Origin: Pseudanabaena sp. BC1403
GTDB taxonomy: Bacteria; Cyanobacteriota; Cyanobacteriia; Pseudanabaenales; Pseudanabaenaceae
DNA: 64,000 nt
NCBI RefSeq assembly: GCF_002914585.1
Contig: NZ_PDDM01000009.1
Span: 62,001 to 126,000 of the forward strand
Direction: 5' to 3'
Numbering within the stretch: position 1 is the stretch's first letter; every line of letters begins with the position of its first letter. This document shows positions 9,986 to 20,413 of this stretch, piece by piece. A model generated the notes under the pieces. That model searched no databases, was not told where the DNA came from, and saw only the letters and a program-made list of their open reading frames with translations. The translations under genes were made by a program, and so were the position numbers.

Positions 9986-11859
9986 GTTGAATGAAAATGG
10001 TTATAAATATGCTGAGCTAACTTATGTCCAATACCATCAGTTTCAGCGATCTGTTCAACAGTTGCTTGGCGGATATAATCAACAGAATGGAACTTTTCCA
10101 GCAATACCTTTTGCCGATGATGACCTAAACCAGTGATTTGATCGAGGTGCGATCGCTGCATTCTTTGGCTACGTTTTTTGCGGTGAAATGTAATGGCAAA
10201 ACGATGTGCCTCATCGCGCAAACGGCGCAATACTTGTACGCCTGCCCGTTCTGGATCGCCGCCAATTAATGGCTCAGACTGTTCTGGCAAAAAGATTTCT
10301 TCGCGCTTTTTCGCAAGGCTAATTACCGTAAGGCGATCGCGCAAACCCAACTTATCAATAATTTTCATCACTGATGAAAGTTGTCCTTTCCCTCCATCGA
10401 TCATTACTACGTCGGGGAAATCATTTTGGGGATTGGGGATTGGGGATTGAGCGTCATTGAAATTGGTGTGATTTCTGAATCTTCTGGCAATGACTTCTGC
10501 GAGGCTGGCAAAGTCATCGGAATGACCAGTCTGAATGTCTGGATTACGGATTTTGTAATGGCGATAATGTTGTTTCGCGGGAATACCATCGATAAAGACT
10601 ACTTGACTTGCCACGGCATCGGAGCCTTGAATGTGGGAAATGTCATAGCCTTCAATACGATGCGGCAAACTAGCGAGATTGAGAATTTCTGCTAGGTCTT
10701 CTAATCCTTGCAAATTGCGATCGCTTTGTTTTTGAATTCGCGCTAACTCATACTGAGCATTACGTTCCACCATTTCGATTAGTTCTGCTTTGAGTTGCCT
10801 TTGCGGTGTGGCGATCGCAACTTTACGCCCTTTGCGCTCACTAAGCCATGCTTGCAAAATCTCAACTTCAGGCAGTTCTAATTGGGTATGGACTTCATTG
10901 GGGATTTCGACAGGATCACAGTTTTGATAATGGGCTTCTAAAGTGCGTTGCAAAATAGCCTCTGGTACGTCACTTTGACTATCAGCAACAAAGGCTAATC
11001 GCCCAACCAGTCGCCCTGCACGAATTTGGAATAGCTGAATGCAAGTATGTTGCTCGTCTTGTGCCATGGCGATCGCATCGCGTGAAACAGTATCATCTGG
11101 CAGAGATACCTTTTGATTGGCTCCCAGATTTTGCAAAACTTGAATGCGATCGCGTAAATCTGCCGCCTTCTCAAATTCTAAAGCCTCAGCAGCAGATTCC
11201 ATTTTCTCGGTAAAAGTCTCTATCAACTCGCTGGATCTACCTTGAAAAATCATGGCAACTCGCACCATGATTTTGTGATATTCTTCGGGCGAAATCAGCT
11301 CCTGACATACTCCTGGACATAAGCCCATGTCATAGTTCAGACAAGGACGATCCTTAAACATTGGTATTGGTCTTTGACGGAGTGGAAAAGCGCGTTTGAT
11401 AATTCCTAAAGTGCGTTTGAGATTGAAGACATCGACATATGGCCCGTAATATTTATCTTTTGTCCCGCCCATCTTCCGTTTGCGGGTAATAAAAATACGC
11501 GGATAGTCCTCTGACCAAGTAATACAGACGTATGGATATTTTTTGTCGTCTTTGAGAAGAACGTTGTAATAGGGTTGATATTGCTTAATCAGATTCGCTT
11601 CAAGGGCGAGGGCTTCGGCTTCGGAGTCTGTGACTATAAACTCGATTTCATGGACTAGCTGCACCATCATCGCGATGCGAGGCGATAGATCTTGACTGCT
11701 ACGAAAGTACGATCGCACGCGATTGCGTAGAGCCTTAGATTTACCGATATAGATCACGCCATCATGGCGATCGCGCATAAAATAAACCCCCGCTTCCAGA
11801 GGTATTTCTTTTAAACGCGCCTGTAATTTTTCGGAATCTTGCAGTAATGGCTCAGTCAT
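9976..11859 (-). CDS. uvrC: UvrABC system protein C
   Basis: 627 residues from ATG 11859, in line with UvrC; a longer frame opening at 11916 would run into a repeat and adds 19 residues unlike the family. UvrC makes both incisions of nucleotide excision repair. Order: GIY-YIG nuclease ([25 protein letters not shown]), a cysteine-bearing segment ([13 protein letters not shown]), UVR domain (~[15 protein letters not shown]), RNase-H-like UvrC domain ([25 protein letters not shown]), and C-terminal HhH pairs ([16 protein letters not shown]). A seven-codon insert of CCCCAAT heptamers lies just before [10 protein letters not shown] (10427-10449). Confidence 0.97.
   Translation of the reverse strand: MTEPLLQDSEKLQARLKEIPLEAGVYFMRDRHDGVIYIGKSKALRNRVRSYFRSSQDLSPRIAMMVQLVHEIEFIVTDSEAEALALEANLIKQYQPYYNVLLKDDKKYPYVCITWSEDYPRIFITRKRKMGGTKDKYYGPYVDVFNLKRTLGIIKRAFPLRQRPIPMFKDRPCLNYDMGLCPGVCQELISPEEYHKIMVRVAMIFQGRSSELIETFTEKMESAAEALEFEKAADLRDRIQVLQNLGANQKVSLPDDTVSRDAIAMAQDEQHTCIQLFQIRAGRLVGRLAFVADSQSDVPEAILQRTLEAHYQNCDPVEIPNEVHTQLELPEVEILQAWLSERKGRKVAIATPQRQLKAELIEMVERNAQYELARIQKQSDRNLQGLEDLAEILNLASLPHRIEGYDISHIQGSDAVASQVVFIDGIPAKQHYRHYKIRNPDIQTGHSDDFASLAEVIARRFRNHTNFNDAQSPIPNPQNDFPDVVMIDGGKGQLSSVMKIIDKLGLRDRLTVISLAKKREEIFLPEQSEPLIGGDPERAGVQVLRRLRDEAHRFAITFHRKKRSQRMQRSHLDQITGLGHHRQKVLLEKFHSVDYIRQATVEQIAETDGIGHKLAQHIYNHFHSTND
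10427..10449 (-). repeat. CCCCAAT heptanucleotide repeat inside uvrC
   Basis: About three copies of CCCCAAT on the minus strand, which read in frame as the proline/asparagine-rich [15 protein letters not shown]-type short tandem heptamers are a known cyanobacterial repeat class (STRR). Three heptamers make 21 bp, so the frame is kept. Confidence 0.75.
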
Positions 11860-11921
11860 AATCCAATTATATCCAAAGGCTGTCTCAAACCAGCCGCGCA
11901 GAAGCCTTGCACTCAAGTGCG

Positions 11922-12013
11922 GGCTAAGAGCTAAAACCCGTTTTAACGGGTTGAATTTCTTCAGTCGGTTTCAACCGACTTGAGCTTTTAGCCACGAACT
12001 TTAGTTCTTGGCT
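11922..12013. repeat. Compound palindromic repeat (AACCCGTT/AACGGGTT type)
   Basis: Two small perfect hairpins (AACCCGTT-TT-AACGGGTT and AGTCGGTT-TC-AACCGACT) are enclosed by an outer pairing of GGCTAAGAGCTAAAA with AGCTTTTAGCC, followed by a third small arm. It fills the gap between uvrC and aroC. A partial relative (CATAAAACCCGTTAAAAT) is seen near 63652. Confidence 0.7.
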
Positions 12014-12016
12014 TAT

Positions 12017-13099
12017 TTAAATACTTACTGTTTTTTGGCTGAGATAGCGATCGCACAACACCAAAGCCACCATTGCCTCTACCATCGGCACGGCACGAGG
12101 TAATACACAAGGGTCATGGCGACCTCGACCTGTGAGGGTAGTATCTTCACCTGCGGCTGATACTGTCTTCTGCTCTAGCAATATTGTCGCAGTAGGCTTA
12201 AAGGCAACCCGTAAAATGATGTTTTCACCATTGGAAATACCGCCTTGAATGCCGCCTGAGTTATTCGTCCTTGTACGGATGCGATCGCCTTCCATGAAGA
12301 ATTCATCGTTATGCTCACGACCAGTTAAATGAACGCCATCAAATCCTGAGCCAATTTCAAAACCCTTACTAGCTGGCAAAGACATGACTGCCTTAGCTAG
12401 ATCCGCTTCCAATTTGTCGAATACAGGATCGCCCAAACCGACAGGTACATTTCGCGCCACACATTCGATGATGCCGCCGACGGAGTTGCCATCGCGACGA
12501 ATTTTGTCGATGAAGTCGATCATTTTTTCCGCCATCTCAGGATCGGGACAGCGCAAAATATTGCTTTCCACTTGCTCCATTGTGACCGTATTCGGATCGA
12601 TGGTAGATGCAACCATGTCTTTAACCTGTCTGACATAGGCAATAATTTCTACACCTGCGGCTTGTTTGAGGATTTTTTTAGCGATCGCACCTGCGGCAAC
12701 CCGTCCGATCGTTTCCCTTGCTGAAGATCTGCCGCCGCCTTGCCAATTACGAATACCATATTTTGCTTGATAGGTGGCATCAGCATGGGATGGGCGGAAC
12801 TTTTCAGCCATTTCGGAATAGTCTTGGCTGCGAGCATCTTTGTTCTGCACCAAAATCATGATCGGTGTGCCGAGGGTTTTGCCAGCAAATACGCCTGACA
12901 AGATCTGGGCGCGATCGTCTTCGCGGCGTGGGGTGACGATTTTGCTTTGTCCTGGTTTACGGCGATCGAGGTCAGTTTGAATATCGGCTTCGCTCAGTTC
13001 TAGCTGCGGTGGGCATCCATCGATGATCGCCCCCACACCGCCGCCATGTGATTCCCCAAAAGTCGTGACGCGAAATAAATGTCCGAATGTACTACCCAT
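12017..13099 (-). CDS. aroC: Chorismate synthase
   Basis: 360 residues, the usual length. It converts EPSP to chorismate, the last step of the shikimate pathway, using reduced FMN. Family signatures are clear: N-terminal [18 protein letters not shown], the middle [20 protein letters not shown] and the C-terminal RFD-like and [20 protein letters not shown] segments with the conserved catalytic histidines. It is apparently monocistronic, ending close to a compound palindrome. Confidence 0.98.
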   Translation of the reverse strand: MGSTFGHLFRVTTFGESHGGGVGAIIDGCPPQLELSEADIQTDLDRRKPGQSKIVTPRREDDRAQILSGVFAGKTLGTPIMILVQNKDARSQDYSEMAEKFRPSHADATYQAKYGIRNWQGGGRSSARETIGRVAAGAIAKKILKQAAGVEIIAYVRQVKDMVASTIDPNTVTMEQVESNILRCPDPEMAEKMIDFIDKIRRDGNSVGGIIECVARNVPVGLGDPVFDKLEADLAKAVMSLPASKGFEIGSGFDGVHLTGREHNDEFFMEGDRIRTRTNNSGGIQGGISNGENIILRVAFKPTATILLEQKTVSAAGEDTTLTGRGRHDPCVLPRAVPMVEAMVALVLCDRYLSQKTVSI

Positions 13100-13328
13100 G
13101 TTTAAATTTTGAATCCTAAAAAACTCTAAAAAATGAATGATGACCTAAGTTTGACCATTACCTAATTTTAACGTCTGTTCGTCGAAGCAGAAAACAGATG
13201 ACTCTAATCGATTCATACCGACGCTCATTTTTTTGCTTAACAAATAGTAGAAATTGCCGAATAAAAATCCTTTACTGTTTTAGGACTTCATGATAATTTG
13301 GGGGAAGATAAGTTCTTGAGAATTAAAC

Positions 13329-13409
13329 GTAGGATGGGTTACGCTATCGCTAACCCATCATTAACAACTAATTGATGTTGATGCGTTACGTTTCACTAAC
13401 GCATCCTAC
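13329..13409. repeat. GTAGGATG...CATCCTAC dispersed palindrome
   Basis: Outer ends GTAGGATG and CATCCTAC are inverted copies. Inside are two hairpins, GGGTTA-cgctatcgc-TAACCC and GATGCGTTA-cgtttcac-TAACGCATC. Elements of the form GTAGGATGCGTTA...TAACGCATC are widespread in cyanobacterial intergenic DNA. It is the only structure I see in the 386-bp gap between aroC and the exoprotein gene. Confidence 0.75.
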
Positions 13410-13485
13410 TCTTAATTAAGCCTTCCTACTTGGATCTATTTTTTTGCTGACAGTAGTTATTAATTTTTCTCTGGTGTGAATTGAA

Positions 13486-16400
13486 ATGAGAAATGAATTG
13501 TGTCTACTTTTGTCAGCGATCGCTTCCTTAAGCATCGCCCAATCAACGCAAGCCCAGATTGCCACTGATGGCACTACGGCTACTCAAGTAAATGGCAATG
13601 CGATCGCCCCAACAGGAGCAGGTACTGTCAATGGCAATAATCTTTATCACAGCTTTAGTGAATTTAACGTACCGCAGTCGGGCGTAATCTTTAATACTGG
13701 CAACTCTGCGGTAAATGGCGCTGACGTTCGTAACATTATCAATCGGGTTACAGGCGATAATCCCTCTGCGATTTTAGGCACGCTTGAGAGCCGTCAAGCT
13801 TTTCCTAATGCCAATCTTTATTTGATGAATCCCAATGGAATTGTATTTGGACAAAATGCTCGTTTAGATATTGGTGGCTCCTTTCATGCCACAACTGGGA
13901 CAGGATTGGGCTTTGACAGCGGTACTTTTAGCGTTGACAGAAATTCCCTCAGCTTTCCCAATGGCGATCCGAAAACTATTCGATTTGCTGTCTCTCAACC
14001 TGCTGGCATTATCAATCAAGGCAATTTAGCAGTAGATACTGGTAAATCTATTACTTTTACTGGTGGCAGCATTATCAATACAGGCGCATTAACTGCGCCT
14101 AGTGGCAATATTGCCTTAACTGCTGTGGCAGGAAATAGTCTAGTTGAGTTGCGATCGCCTGATGCAGTTTTAGGTTTGCAAGTGACAAATAATGCTATTC
14201 CTACTAACTGGAGCGGCAAAATTACAGAGTTACCCAAACTAGCGGAGCTACTTACTGGCAAAGTACCAGAAGCCAATCAAGTAGTGGTCAAAGCTGATGG
14301 TTCGCTGGCTCTAGTGGCAAATCCTGCGGCTAACGATATTACGGTGACCAATGGAATGTCAGTTATATCGGGAAGAGTCGATGTATCTTCTTCAGACTCA
14401 AAAGCAGGCAGTATTGGAGTTTTTGGTGAAAAAGTAGGATTGGTGAATGCTCAGGTTGATGCATCGGGAGCGCTTGGGGGCGGAACAGTTCTGATTGGCG
14501 GCAATTTTCAGGGTAATGGAATTGCTCCAAATGCACTGAAAACTTTTGTGAATAGTAGCTCGAAGATCGATGTTAGCGCCATCTTGCGTGGAAATGCTGG
14601 TACTGCGATCGTCTGGTCTGATCTTAATACGAGATTTCTTGGATCGATTATTGCCAAGGGTGGAACTCTTTCTGGTGATGGAGGCTTTGTGGAAGTCTCT
14701 GGAAAACAGAATCTTGATTACAGAGGAAATGTAAATACATTAGCTCCTAATGGAAAAACAGGAACATTACTACTTGATCCCACAGATATTAACGTTGTTC
14801 TCTTTGCTACTATAGGTTTTTTTGCTGGATTGACTGATGTAGATCAATTTAGTGATCCAGATACTGCATTTCAACCAGGTAACTTCCTAACTGTAGGTTT
14901 GATTAACGGCGCAACATCGAATGTCATATTACAGGCTACCAATGATATAAATTTCAATACCCCAGTAGCAATTACTACATTAGGCGTGGGGTTGACGGCT
15001 CAAGCTGGCAGGGATATCAACGTCAACGATAATATCGCCACAAATGCTGGGGCAATTAACTTTACAGCAGGTCGAGATATCGTCGGAGTAGGAGCGCTAA
15101 AAACATCTCCTGCTACTGATAGTGCCGCTGACGTAAACCTTACGGCAGGTCGAGATGTCAGTTTGAATAGCATTGATACAATTTCCAATGCTGTTACTGT
15201 GCCTCCTGCCAATGGTGGCAATGTCACTATCCAAGCAGGGCGAAATATTCAAACTACGGGAACCTTTACTTCACTATTTGGTATTACTTACAGCATTTCT
15301 TCCAATGCTTCTCCAGTTGGCAATGCAGGTAATATTTCTTTAACAAGTACTAACGGTGCGATCGATGTTAGCTCTGGGCGTGTCCATGCAGTTGCTACAA
15401 TCGGGAATGGTGGCAATATTACATTTCAAGCATTCGGTAATATTAAGACTGGAGCTGGGGTTGCGCCACTTGCGGCTGTGGGCTCGTTTATTGCTTTTGG
15501 TGGTAATGGTATTCCTGGCACGATTTCGTTTACTAGTTTAGGTGGCTCAATTGATACTAGTTTGGGCGAGGTGGGGGCTGGAAATTCAAATATTGGCAAT
15601 GGTGGCAATGTTTTCTTTCTAGCAGCAAATAATATCGTTACTGCGACTATATCGGCTGGAACATTTGACGGGAATGGTAACGGTGGGAGAATCAGTTTGA
15701 TTAGTCAATCTGGTTTTATTAACTCCACCGCAGGATTACTAAGTACTACTTCATTGGGGAATGGCGGGAGCATCTTCCTTCAAGCATTAGGAAATATCTC
15801 AACTGGTGATCTTGCCGCAGGTAGTAATTTCATAGGTAACGCAGGATCTATCTTTGTTACTAGCACTAGTGAATCGATTAACACGACCCTCGGTACTGTT
15901 AGAGCAAGGATCAATGGAGGGAATGGGAATGGTGGAACTATTAGTTTTCAAGCATTTGGTGATATAAATACATCCGAAATTTTGGCGACAGGTAACTTAG
16001 GTGGTGGTGTCATTAACTTGATGAGTAGTAATGGATCGATTAATACAACCACAGGAGATATTGATGCTAGTTCTATCAATGGCAATGGTGGCAATATTAA
16101 CTTCAAAGCCCGTAATAGCATTACAACCACTAACCTTAATACCAGCAGTGATCTCGGTGTCGGTGGCAATATTTCCCTTGATCCGATCGGTGACATTGTT
16201 CTAGCCTCTGCGAATACATCGGGATCGATTCAAGGTGGCAATTTCTTTGCTTCATCTACAGGTGGTAATATCAGAGTTACTGGCTTTGTGTCTAATGTAT
16301 TTGCCGCTTGTGCAGGAGCGAGCATTTGTTCTGCCAGTAACAGTGGTGGCACAGGTGGTCAGATATTTCTGCGTCATGGTGGACTTACTCCTTTTGTGAT

Positions 16401-17853
16401 TGGTAATTCAAGTACCAATGGAACTACAGGCATCGTCACTACTGGTTCTTCCACCTTGGCTTTAGGCAGAATTATTCCCGTCGGCACAAGTATTTTTGCA
16501 CAAGGCAATATTCTTGTCGCTCCTGCAGGTGAAACTGTTTTCACACCGCCAAAGAAGATAGTTGAGGTCAATCCCAATCCTCCTGAGACGAAGATTCTGA
16601 TCCAAATCAGGGATATCATGAAAAAAGACGTTGATCGCTTTTTAAAAGAAGAGAACTTAGAAAAAGCTTTTGAGGCTATTGAAAAAGCCTATATCTCAGA
16701 GTTAGGGGTTTTCTTGGGAGAAACTCTCAAGCTACCGACATTAAGCATCAACCAAGCCCAAGATATCCTAAGCGATGTTTCAAAGCGATCTGGAAGCCCC
16801 TCTGTGCTTATCTATCCGATCATGCTGAACAATCGCATCGAGATTCTAGTCATCCCGCCTAAAGAACTTGGCAAACCTTTTCATCGCTATACCAACTATT
16901 CTAGCGAAGAAGAAATCATTACAGTTTTGACGGATTATCGAGCCAGCCTCCGCGATACAAGTTCACTAGATTATCTAGAGCAAGCGCAGAAGCTCTATGA
17001 CTGGGTGATGCGTCCGATTGATGCTCAACTACAAGCACTAAAGATTGAAACAGTTGTATTTGTGATGGACTCTGGCTTGCGAGTGATCCCTCCTGCTGCC
17101 CTTCATGATGGCAAACAGTTCTTAGTAGAGCGCTATGCTTCGGCAAATATTCCCGCATTACGAGTGACCAGACTAGAAGAACGCGATCGCCAAAACTCAC
17201 GGGTTTTAGCAATGGGGCTAACCGAGGCAAGAGAAGGCTTGAGTGCCTTGCCAGCCGTGGAAGTGGAAATTAGAACGATTGCTAATCAGGTGCTAGCTGG
17301 GACTACGTTTTTAGATCGAGACTTTACTGTCAATAATCTTCAAGCGCAACGCGGTAAGGCGAAATATGGAATTCTCCATTTAGGAACTCATGGAAAGTTC
17401 TTGCAAGATCGCTCTAATGAGTCGTTTATTCAGTTTTGGGATAGTAAGCTGCGATCGCATCAAATTCCTGGACTAAGATTTGATCAGCCTGTGATTGATA
17501 TGCTGACCTTAAGTGCTTGTGAAACTGCTGTTGGCAACAATCTTGGTATTAGTGGGTTGGCGGTTGAGTCAGGGGCAAGAAGCATTCTTGCGTCTCTGTG
17601 GGCAGTGTCGGATGCAGGGACAGCACCTTTGATGATTAGTTTTTACAAAGCTTTTCCTGATGCAATTAGCAAGGCTACGGCTTTAAGAAAAGCGCAGCTT
17701 GCTTTGATAAAAGAGAAAGTTAAGATTGTGAATAATCAAATTGTCGGGGTTGAAGGTTTAGCCGCGATCACTTTGCCAAAGGGAACTGGAAATGTCGATA
17801 TTAGTCACCCTTTCTTTTGGTCGTCCTTTATTTTGGTGGGCAATTGGCTATGA
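13486..17853 (+). CDS. Two-partner-secretion exoprotein (FhaB-type) with C-terminal CHAT protease domain
   Basis: 1455 residues. It starts with a signal peptide (about 1-24, ending QSTQAQ), then the TPS secretion domain (about 25-280) with the family markers SGVIFNTGNS and LYLMNPNGIVFGQNA. Residues ~290-1020 are Gly/Asn/Ser-rich repeats (GNGGNI, AGRDI) typical of a right-handed beta-helix stalk. After a Pro-rich joint (~1040) an alpha-helical segment leads to a CHAT domain with predicted catalytic His1302 (LGTHGKF) and Cys1345 (LSACETAVG), then SGARSILASLWAVSD. The transporter gene follows 181 bp downstream. By analogy it is exported across the outer membrane; how the CHAT domain acts there is unknown. 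FHA-CHAT fusions occur in other cyanobacteria. Confidence 0.9.
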   Translation: MRNELCLLLSAIASLSIAQSTQAQIATDGTTATQVNGNAIAPTGAGTVNGNNLYHSFSEFNVPQSGVIFNTGNSAVNGADVRNIINRVTGDNPSAILGTLESRQAFPNANLYLMNPNGIVFGQNARLDIGGSFHATTGTGLGFDSGTFSVDRNSLSFPNGDPKTIRFAVSQPAGIINQGNLAVDTGKSITFTGGSIINTGALTAPSGNIALTAVAGNSLVELRSPDAVLGLQVTNNAIPTNWSGKITELPKLAELLTGKVPEANQVVVKADGSLALVANPAANDITVTNGMSVISGRVDVSSSDSKAGSIGVFGEKVGLVNAQVDASGALGGGTVLIGGNFQGNGIAPNALKTFVNSSSKIDVSAILRGNAGTAIVWSDLNTRFLGSIIAKGGTLSGDGGFVEVSGKQNLDYRGNVNTLAPNGKTGTLLLDPTDINVVLFATIGFFAGLTDVDQFSDPDTAFQPGNFLTVGLINGATSNVILQATNDINFNTPVAITTLGVGLTAQAGRDINVNDNIATNAGAINFTAGRDIVGVGALKTSPATDSAADVNLTAGRDVSLNSIDTISNAVTVPPANGGNVTIQAGRNIQTTGTFTSLFGITYSISSNASPVGNAGNISLTSTNGAIDVSSGRVHAVATIGNGGNITFQAFGNIKTGAGVAPLAAVGSFIAFGGNGIPGTISFTSLGGSIDTSLGEVGAGNSNIGNGGNVFFLAANNIVTATISAGTFDGNGNGGRISLISQSGFINSTAGLLSTTSLGNGGSIFLQALGNISTGDLAAGSNFIGNAGSIFVTSTSESINTTLGTVRARINGGNGNGGTISFQAFGDINTSEILATGNLGGGVINLMSSNGSINTTTGDIDASSINGNGGNINFKARNSITTTNLNTSSDLGVGGNISLDPIGDIVLASANTSGSIQGGNFFASSTGGNIRVTGFVSNVFAACAGASICSASNSGGTGGQIFLRHGGLTPFVIGNSSTNGTTGIVTTGSSTLALGRIIPVGTSIFAQGNILVAPAGETVFTPPKKIVEVNPNPPETKILIQIRDIMKKDVDRFLKEENLEKAFEAIEKAYISELGVFLGETLKLPTLSINQAQDILSDVSKRSGSPSVLIYPIMLNNRIEILVIPPKELGKPFHRYTNYSSEEEIITVLTDYRASLRDTSSLDYLEQAQKLYDWVMRPIDAQLQALKIETVVFVMDSGLRVIPPAALHDGKQFLVERYASANIPALRVTRLEERDRQNSRVLAMGLTEAREGLSALPAVEVEIRTIANQVLAGTTFLDRDFTVNNLQAQRGKAKYGILHLGTHGKFLQDRSNESFIQFWDSKLRSHQIPGLRFDQPVIDMLTLSACETAVGNNLGISGLAVESGARSILASLWAVSDAGTAPLMISFYKAFPDAISKATALRKAQLALIKEKVKIVNNQIVGVEGLAAITLPKGTGNVDISHPFFWSSFILVGNWL

Positions 17854-17874
17854 GTTACATCACGTTGCTCTCAA

Positions 17875-17935
17875 CCCAGAACTAAGTTTTTTTAAAGTGT
17901 TGATTTGCAACACTTTAAAAAAACTTGGTTCTGGG
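17875..17935. terminator. Long hairpin after the exoprotein gene
   Basis: CCCAGAAC...GTGTTG at 17875-17902 pairs with CAACAC...GTTCTGGG at 17908-17935 (28 positions, one mismatch), loop ATTTG. The right half is followed by CTTTTG. It lies between the exoprotein and transporter genes, so it may set their expression ratio. Confidence 0.75.
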
Positions 17936-18034
17936 GCTTTTGATCTTAAATTGCTGTAATTGCTGTGTATAGTAATGCGATCATAATCTTGAGGCTACAA
18001 GATTTATATAAGCTATCAATTTGAGGTGTGTAGG

Positions 18035-19786
18035 GTGAAGCAAAATTTTAACTGTCTGATCAAGACAAGTATCAAAATCATCATGGTCTCGCTACCTAGC
18101 TTACTGCTTAGTTGCATCGGATTGCCTAGCTATGCCCAACAAGCCCCCTCATCTTCCCCGTTAACCCGACCACCAGAATCCCTATCCCCAAGGTTGCCAG
18201 TTAAACCTCAAGTTCCGATTCTCAATCTTTCCCAATCAAACCCTTCTACCAGCTCACCAGATCAACCATTACGAGTACCTCAAAATGGAACCTTAATTCC
18301 AGTCAAGCGAATTGATATTTTAGGAAGTTCAATTCTCACATCAGGGGAAATAGAAACACTGGTATTGCCCCTCCAAAATAAATCGGTTACGCTCAGCCAG
18401 TTGCAACAAATTGCCGATAAAATCACTCAAATCTATCAAGATCGCAATTATATTACTTCTCGTGCGATCCTTGCACCGCAAGATATTAAAGATGGTGTGG
18501 TCACAATTCAAGTCAGAGAAGGATCTTTAGAGCGAGTTGATGTCAAGCGATCGGGAGATGTCGTCGGCAGATTAAATGATAGCTATATCCGCGATCGCAT
18601 TTTGCAAGCAGGATCAACACCTCTTAACTTTACGAGCTTAGAAGATGCTCTTCAGTTATTGCGCTCTGATCCTTTAATTGGGGATATTAGAGCTAATTTA
18701 ACGACAGGTAGCCAACAAAATCAGAGCATTTTGCAAATCACGCTTAGCGAAGCAAAGTCTCTGAGCATCCGTCCATTTTTTGATAACTATGGCAACACTT
18801 CTACTGGGATCTATCGGGTTGGGGTAAATCTACAAGAACTTAACACCACAGGTATTGGGGACTCACTTTTTGCAGGATATACTCGTTCTGGCAGCTCCGA
18901 TGTTTATCAACTCAATTATCAATACCCGATTAATCCCCAAGCTGGAACCATAAGCTTTAACTTTTCCGCAGGTCAAAACCCGATTACTGAGAAGCCCTTC
19001 GATAGCTTAAATATTCTCACAGATTCGCAAACCTATGAATTAGCATACCGTCAACCTTTATTGCGATCGCCACGTGAAGAGTTTACCCTTGGAGCCAGTA
19101 TCGCTTTTGAGAATAGTGGCTCTTATTTTGGTAATCGATCGTTTAATTTTCAAAATTTTAAGTTTGATGATGGGCGATCGCAGTCAAGAGTTTTACGATT
19201 TAGTCAAGATTATTTAAACCGCGATCCAGATGGTGCTTGGGTATTGCGCTCTACTCTAAATCTGGGTCTAAATATTCTTGGAGCAACGATTCGCAATGAT
19301 GGTTCGCCTGATGGTAGATTTTTCTATTGGATTGGACAGGTGCTGAGAGTTCAACGTCTTGGTAATGATAAAGATACCTTGGCGTTCTTTCGACTCAATA
19401 TGCAGTTTTCAAGAGATCAGTTACTGTCTCTTAATCGGTTTAGTATTGGCGGTCCTCAATCTATTCGTGGCTATCGCCAAAATCAACTGGCGGGTGATAG
19501 CGGGATTCAGGCTTCGGTAGAGTTTCAATTCCCTGTGGCGCGAGATGAAGAAGGATCAGCCATTGTCAAACTATTACCTTTTGTGGAAGCTGGCACAATT
19601 TGGAATTCTTCAGGTATAAATTCGACAACTCAGTCATTGTTTGGTCTGGGCTTAGGCGCGACCTATCAACCACTACGCAATCTAACCCTGCGTCTTGACT
19701 ATGGTATTCCTCTAGTAAATGTCTCTAACTCTGGCAATAATTTACAGGATTCAGGACTTTATTTCTCAGTAAATGCAAATTTTTAA
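18035..19786 (+). CDS. TpsB-type outer-membrane transporter (ShlB/FhaC/HecB family)
   Basis: 583 residues from GTG 18035 (GAGG 8 nt upstream); GTG 18026 is an alternative. Signal peptide to about residue 35 (SYAQQ), a Pro-rich linker, a POTRA domain pair (VKRIDILGSSILTSGEIE ... VTIQVREGSLE), then a 16-strand-type beta-barrel region ending in the typical aromatic C-terminus (YFSVNANF). The L6 loop motif is present as SIRGYRQNQLAGDSG. Such proteins export their TpsA partner across the outer membrane; the partner is almost certainly the adjacent exoprotein. Confidence 0.93.
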   Translation: MKQNFNCLIKTSIKIIMVSLPSLLLSCIGLPSYAQQAPSSSPLTRPPESLSPRLPVKPQVPILNLSQSNPSTSSPDQPLRVPQNGTLIPVKRIDILGSSILTSGEIETLVLPLQNKSVTLSQLQQIADKITQIYQDRNYITSRAILAPQDIKDGVVTIQVREGSLERVDVKRSGDVVGRLNDSYIRDRILQAGSTPLNFTSLEDALQLLRSDPLIGDIRANLTTGSQQNQSILQITLSEAKSLSIRPFFDNYGNTSTGIYRVGVNLQELNTTGIGDSLFAGYTRSGSSDVYQLNYQYPINPQAGTISFNFSAGQNPITEKPFDSLNILTDSQTYELAYRQPLLRSPREEFTLGASIAFENSGSYFGNRSFNFQNFKFDDGRSQSRVLRFSQDYLNRDPDGAWVLRSTLNLGLNILGATIRNDGSPDGRFFYWIGQVLRVQRLGNDKDTLAFFRLNMQFSRDQLLSLNRFSIGGPQSIRGYRQNQLAGDSGIQASVEFQFPVARDEEGSAIVKLLPFVEAGTIWNSSGINSTTQSLFGLGLGATYQPLRNLTLRLDYGIPLVNVSNSGNNLQDSGLYFSVNANF

Positions 19787-19832
19787 ACAAAAAGAAGGAC
19801 AGCGCGAAGCGCTGTCCTTCTTTTTGTTTAAA
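19782..19832. terminator. Perfect 24-bp stem hairpin with GAA loop
   Basis: 19782-19805 is fully complementary to 19809-19832, leaving only GAA in the loop; the tip reads GCGCGAAGCGC. It has A-tracts on the left and T-tracts on the right, between the convergent transporter and petD genes, so it should terminate both ways. Confidence 0.88.
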
Positions 19833-19844
19833 TTGGCGTGATGC

Positions 19845-20330
19845 TTAGAACAAGCCTAAAGTCAAAGACTTGTCAATTGGCATTGTTGAACCAATTCCTA
19901 GCCAAAGAGTAACAGCTGTCCCAAACAAGAAAACAGCCATCGCTACAGGACGACGGAAAGGATTTTGGAACTTGTTTACATTCTCAATGAAAGGAATGAG
20001 AATCAAGCCAACAGGAATCAAACTTTGGAGCAGTACTCCTAATAACTTATTAGGAACAATCCGCAAAATTTGGAATGCAGGATATAAGAACCACTCAGGC
20101 AAAATTTCCAAAGGAGTTGCAAAAGGGTTTGCAGGTTCGCCGACCATAGTGGGGTCAAGCACAGCCAAACCAGTGATCAATGCGATCGTGCCAGTAATTA
20201 CAACTGGGAACATGTACAACAGGTCGTTTGGCCAAGCTGGTTCGCCATAGTAGTTGTGACCCATGTTCTTTTCCAACTTTGCACGCAAAATTGGATCATT
20301 TAAATCGGGGAGCTTCTCAGTCTTTGCCAT
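19845..20330 (-). CDS. petD: Cytochrome b6f complex subunit IV
   Basis: 161 residues, as expected. Integral thylakoid protein with three membrane helices that forms the plastoquinol-oxidising site with cytochrome b6. Family sequence is obvious: KKPDLNDP-like start ([16 protein letters not shown]), [16 protein letters not shown], the Qo-site [13 protein letters not shown], and the C-terminal [10 protein letters not shown] segment. It follows petB by 83 bp on the same strand, the conserved cyanobacterial petBD operon. Confidence 0.98.
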   Translation of the reverse strand: MAKTEKLPDLNDPILRAKLEKNMGHNYYGEPAWPNDLLYMFPVVITGTIALITGLAVLDPTMVGEPANPFATPLEILPEWFLYPAFQILRIVPNKLLGVLLQSLIPVGLILIPFIENVNKFQNPFRRPVAMAVFLFGTAVTLWLGIGSTMPIDKSLTLGLF

Positions 20331-20413
20331 TTTATTGCTCGATATTATTGCGTTATGATTTTCTAAAATTATCTAATAGGAAAATTCAATAAGTGTTTCT
20401 AGGATAAGAAACC

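Noticed and set aside
9939-10136. Plus-strand frame of 65 codons overlapping the uvrC end
   Set aside because: It starts inside the shared hairpin and for most of its length is antisense to conserved uvrC codons; no family resemblance.
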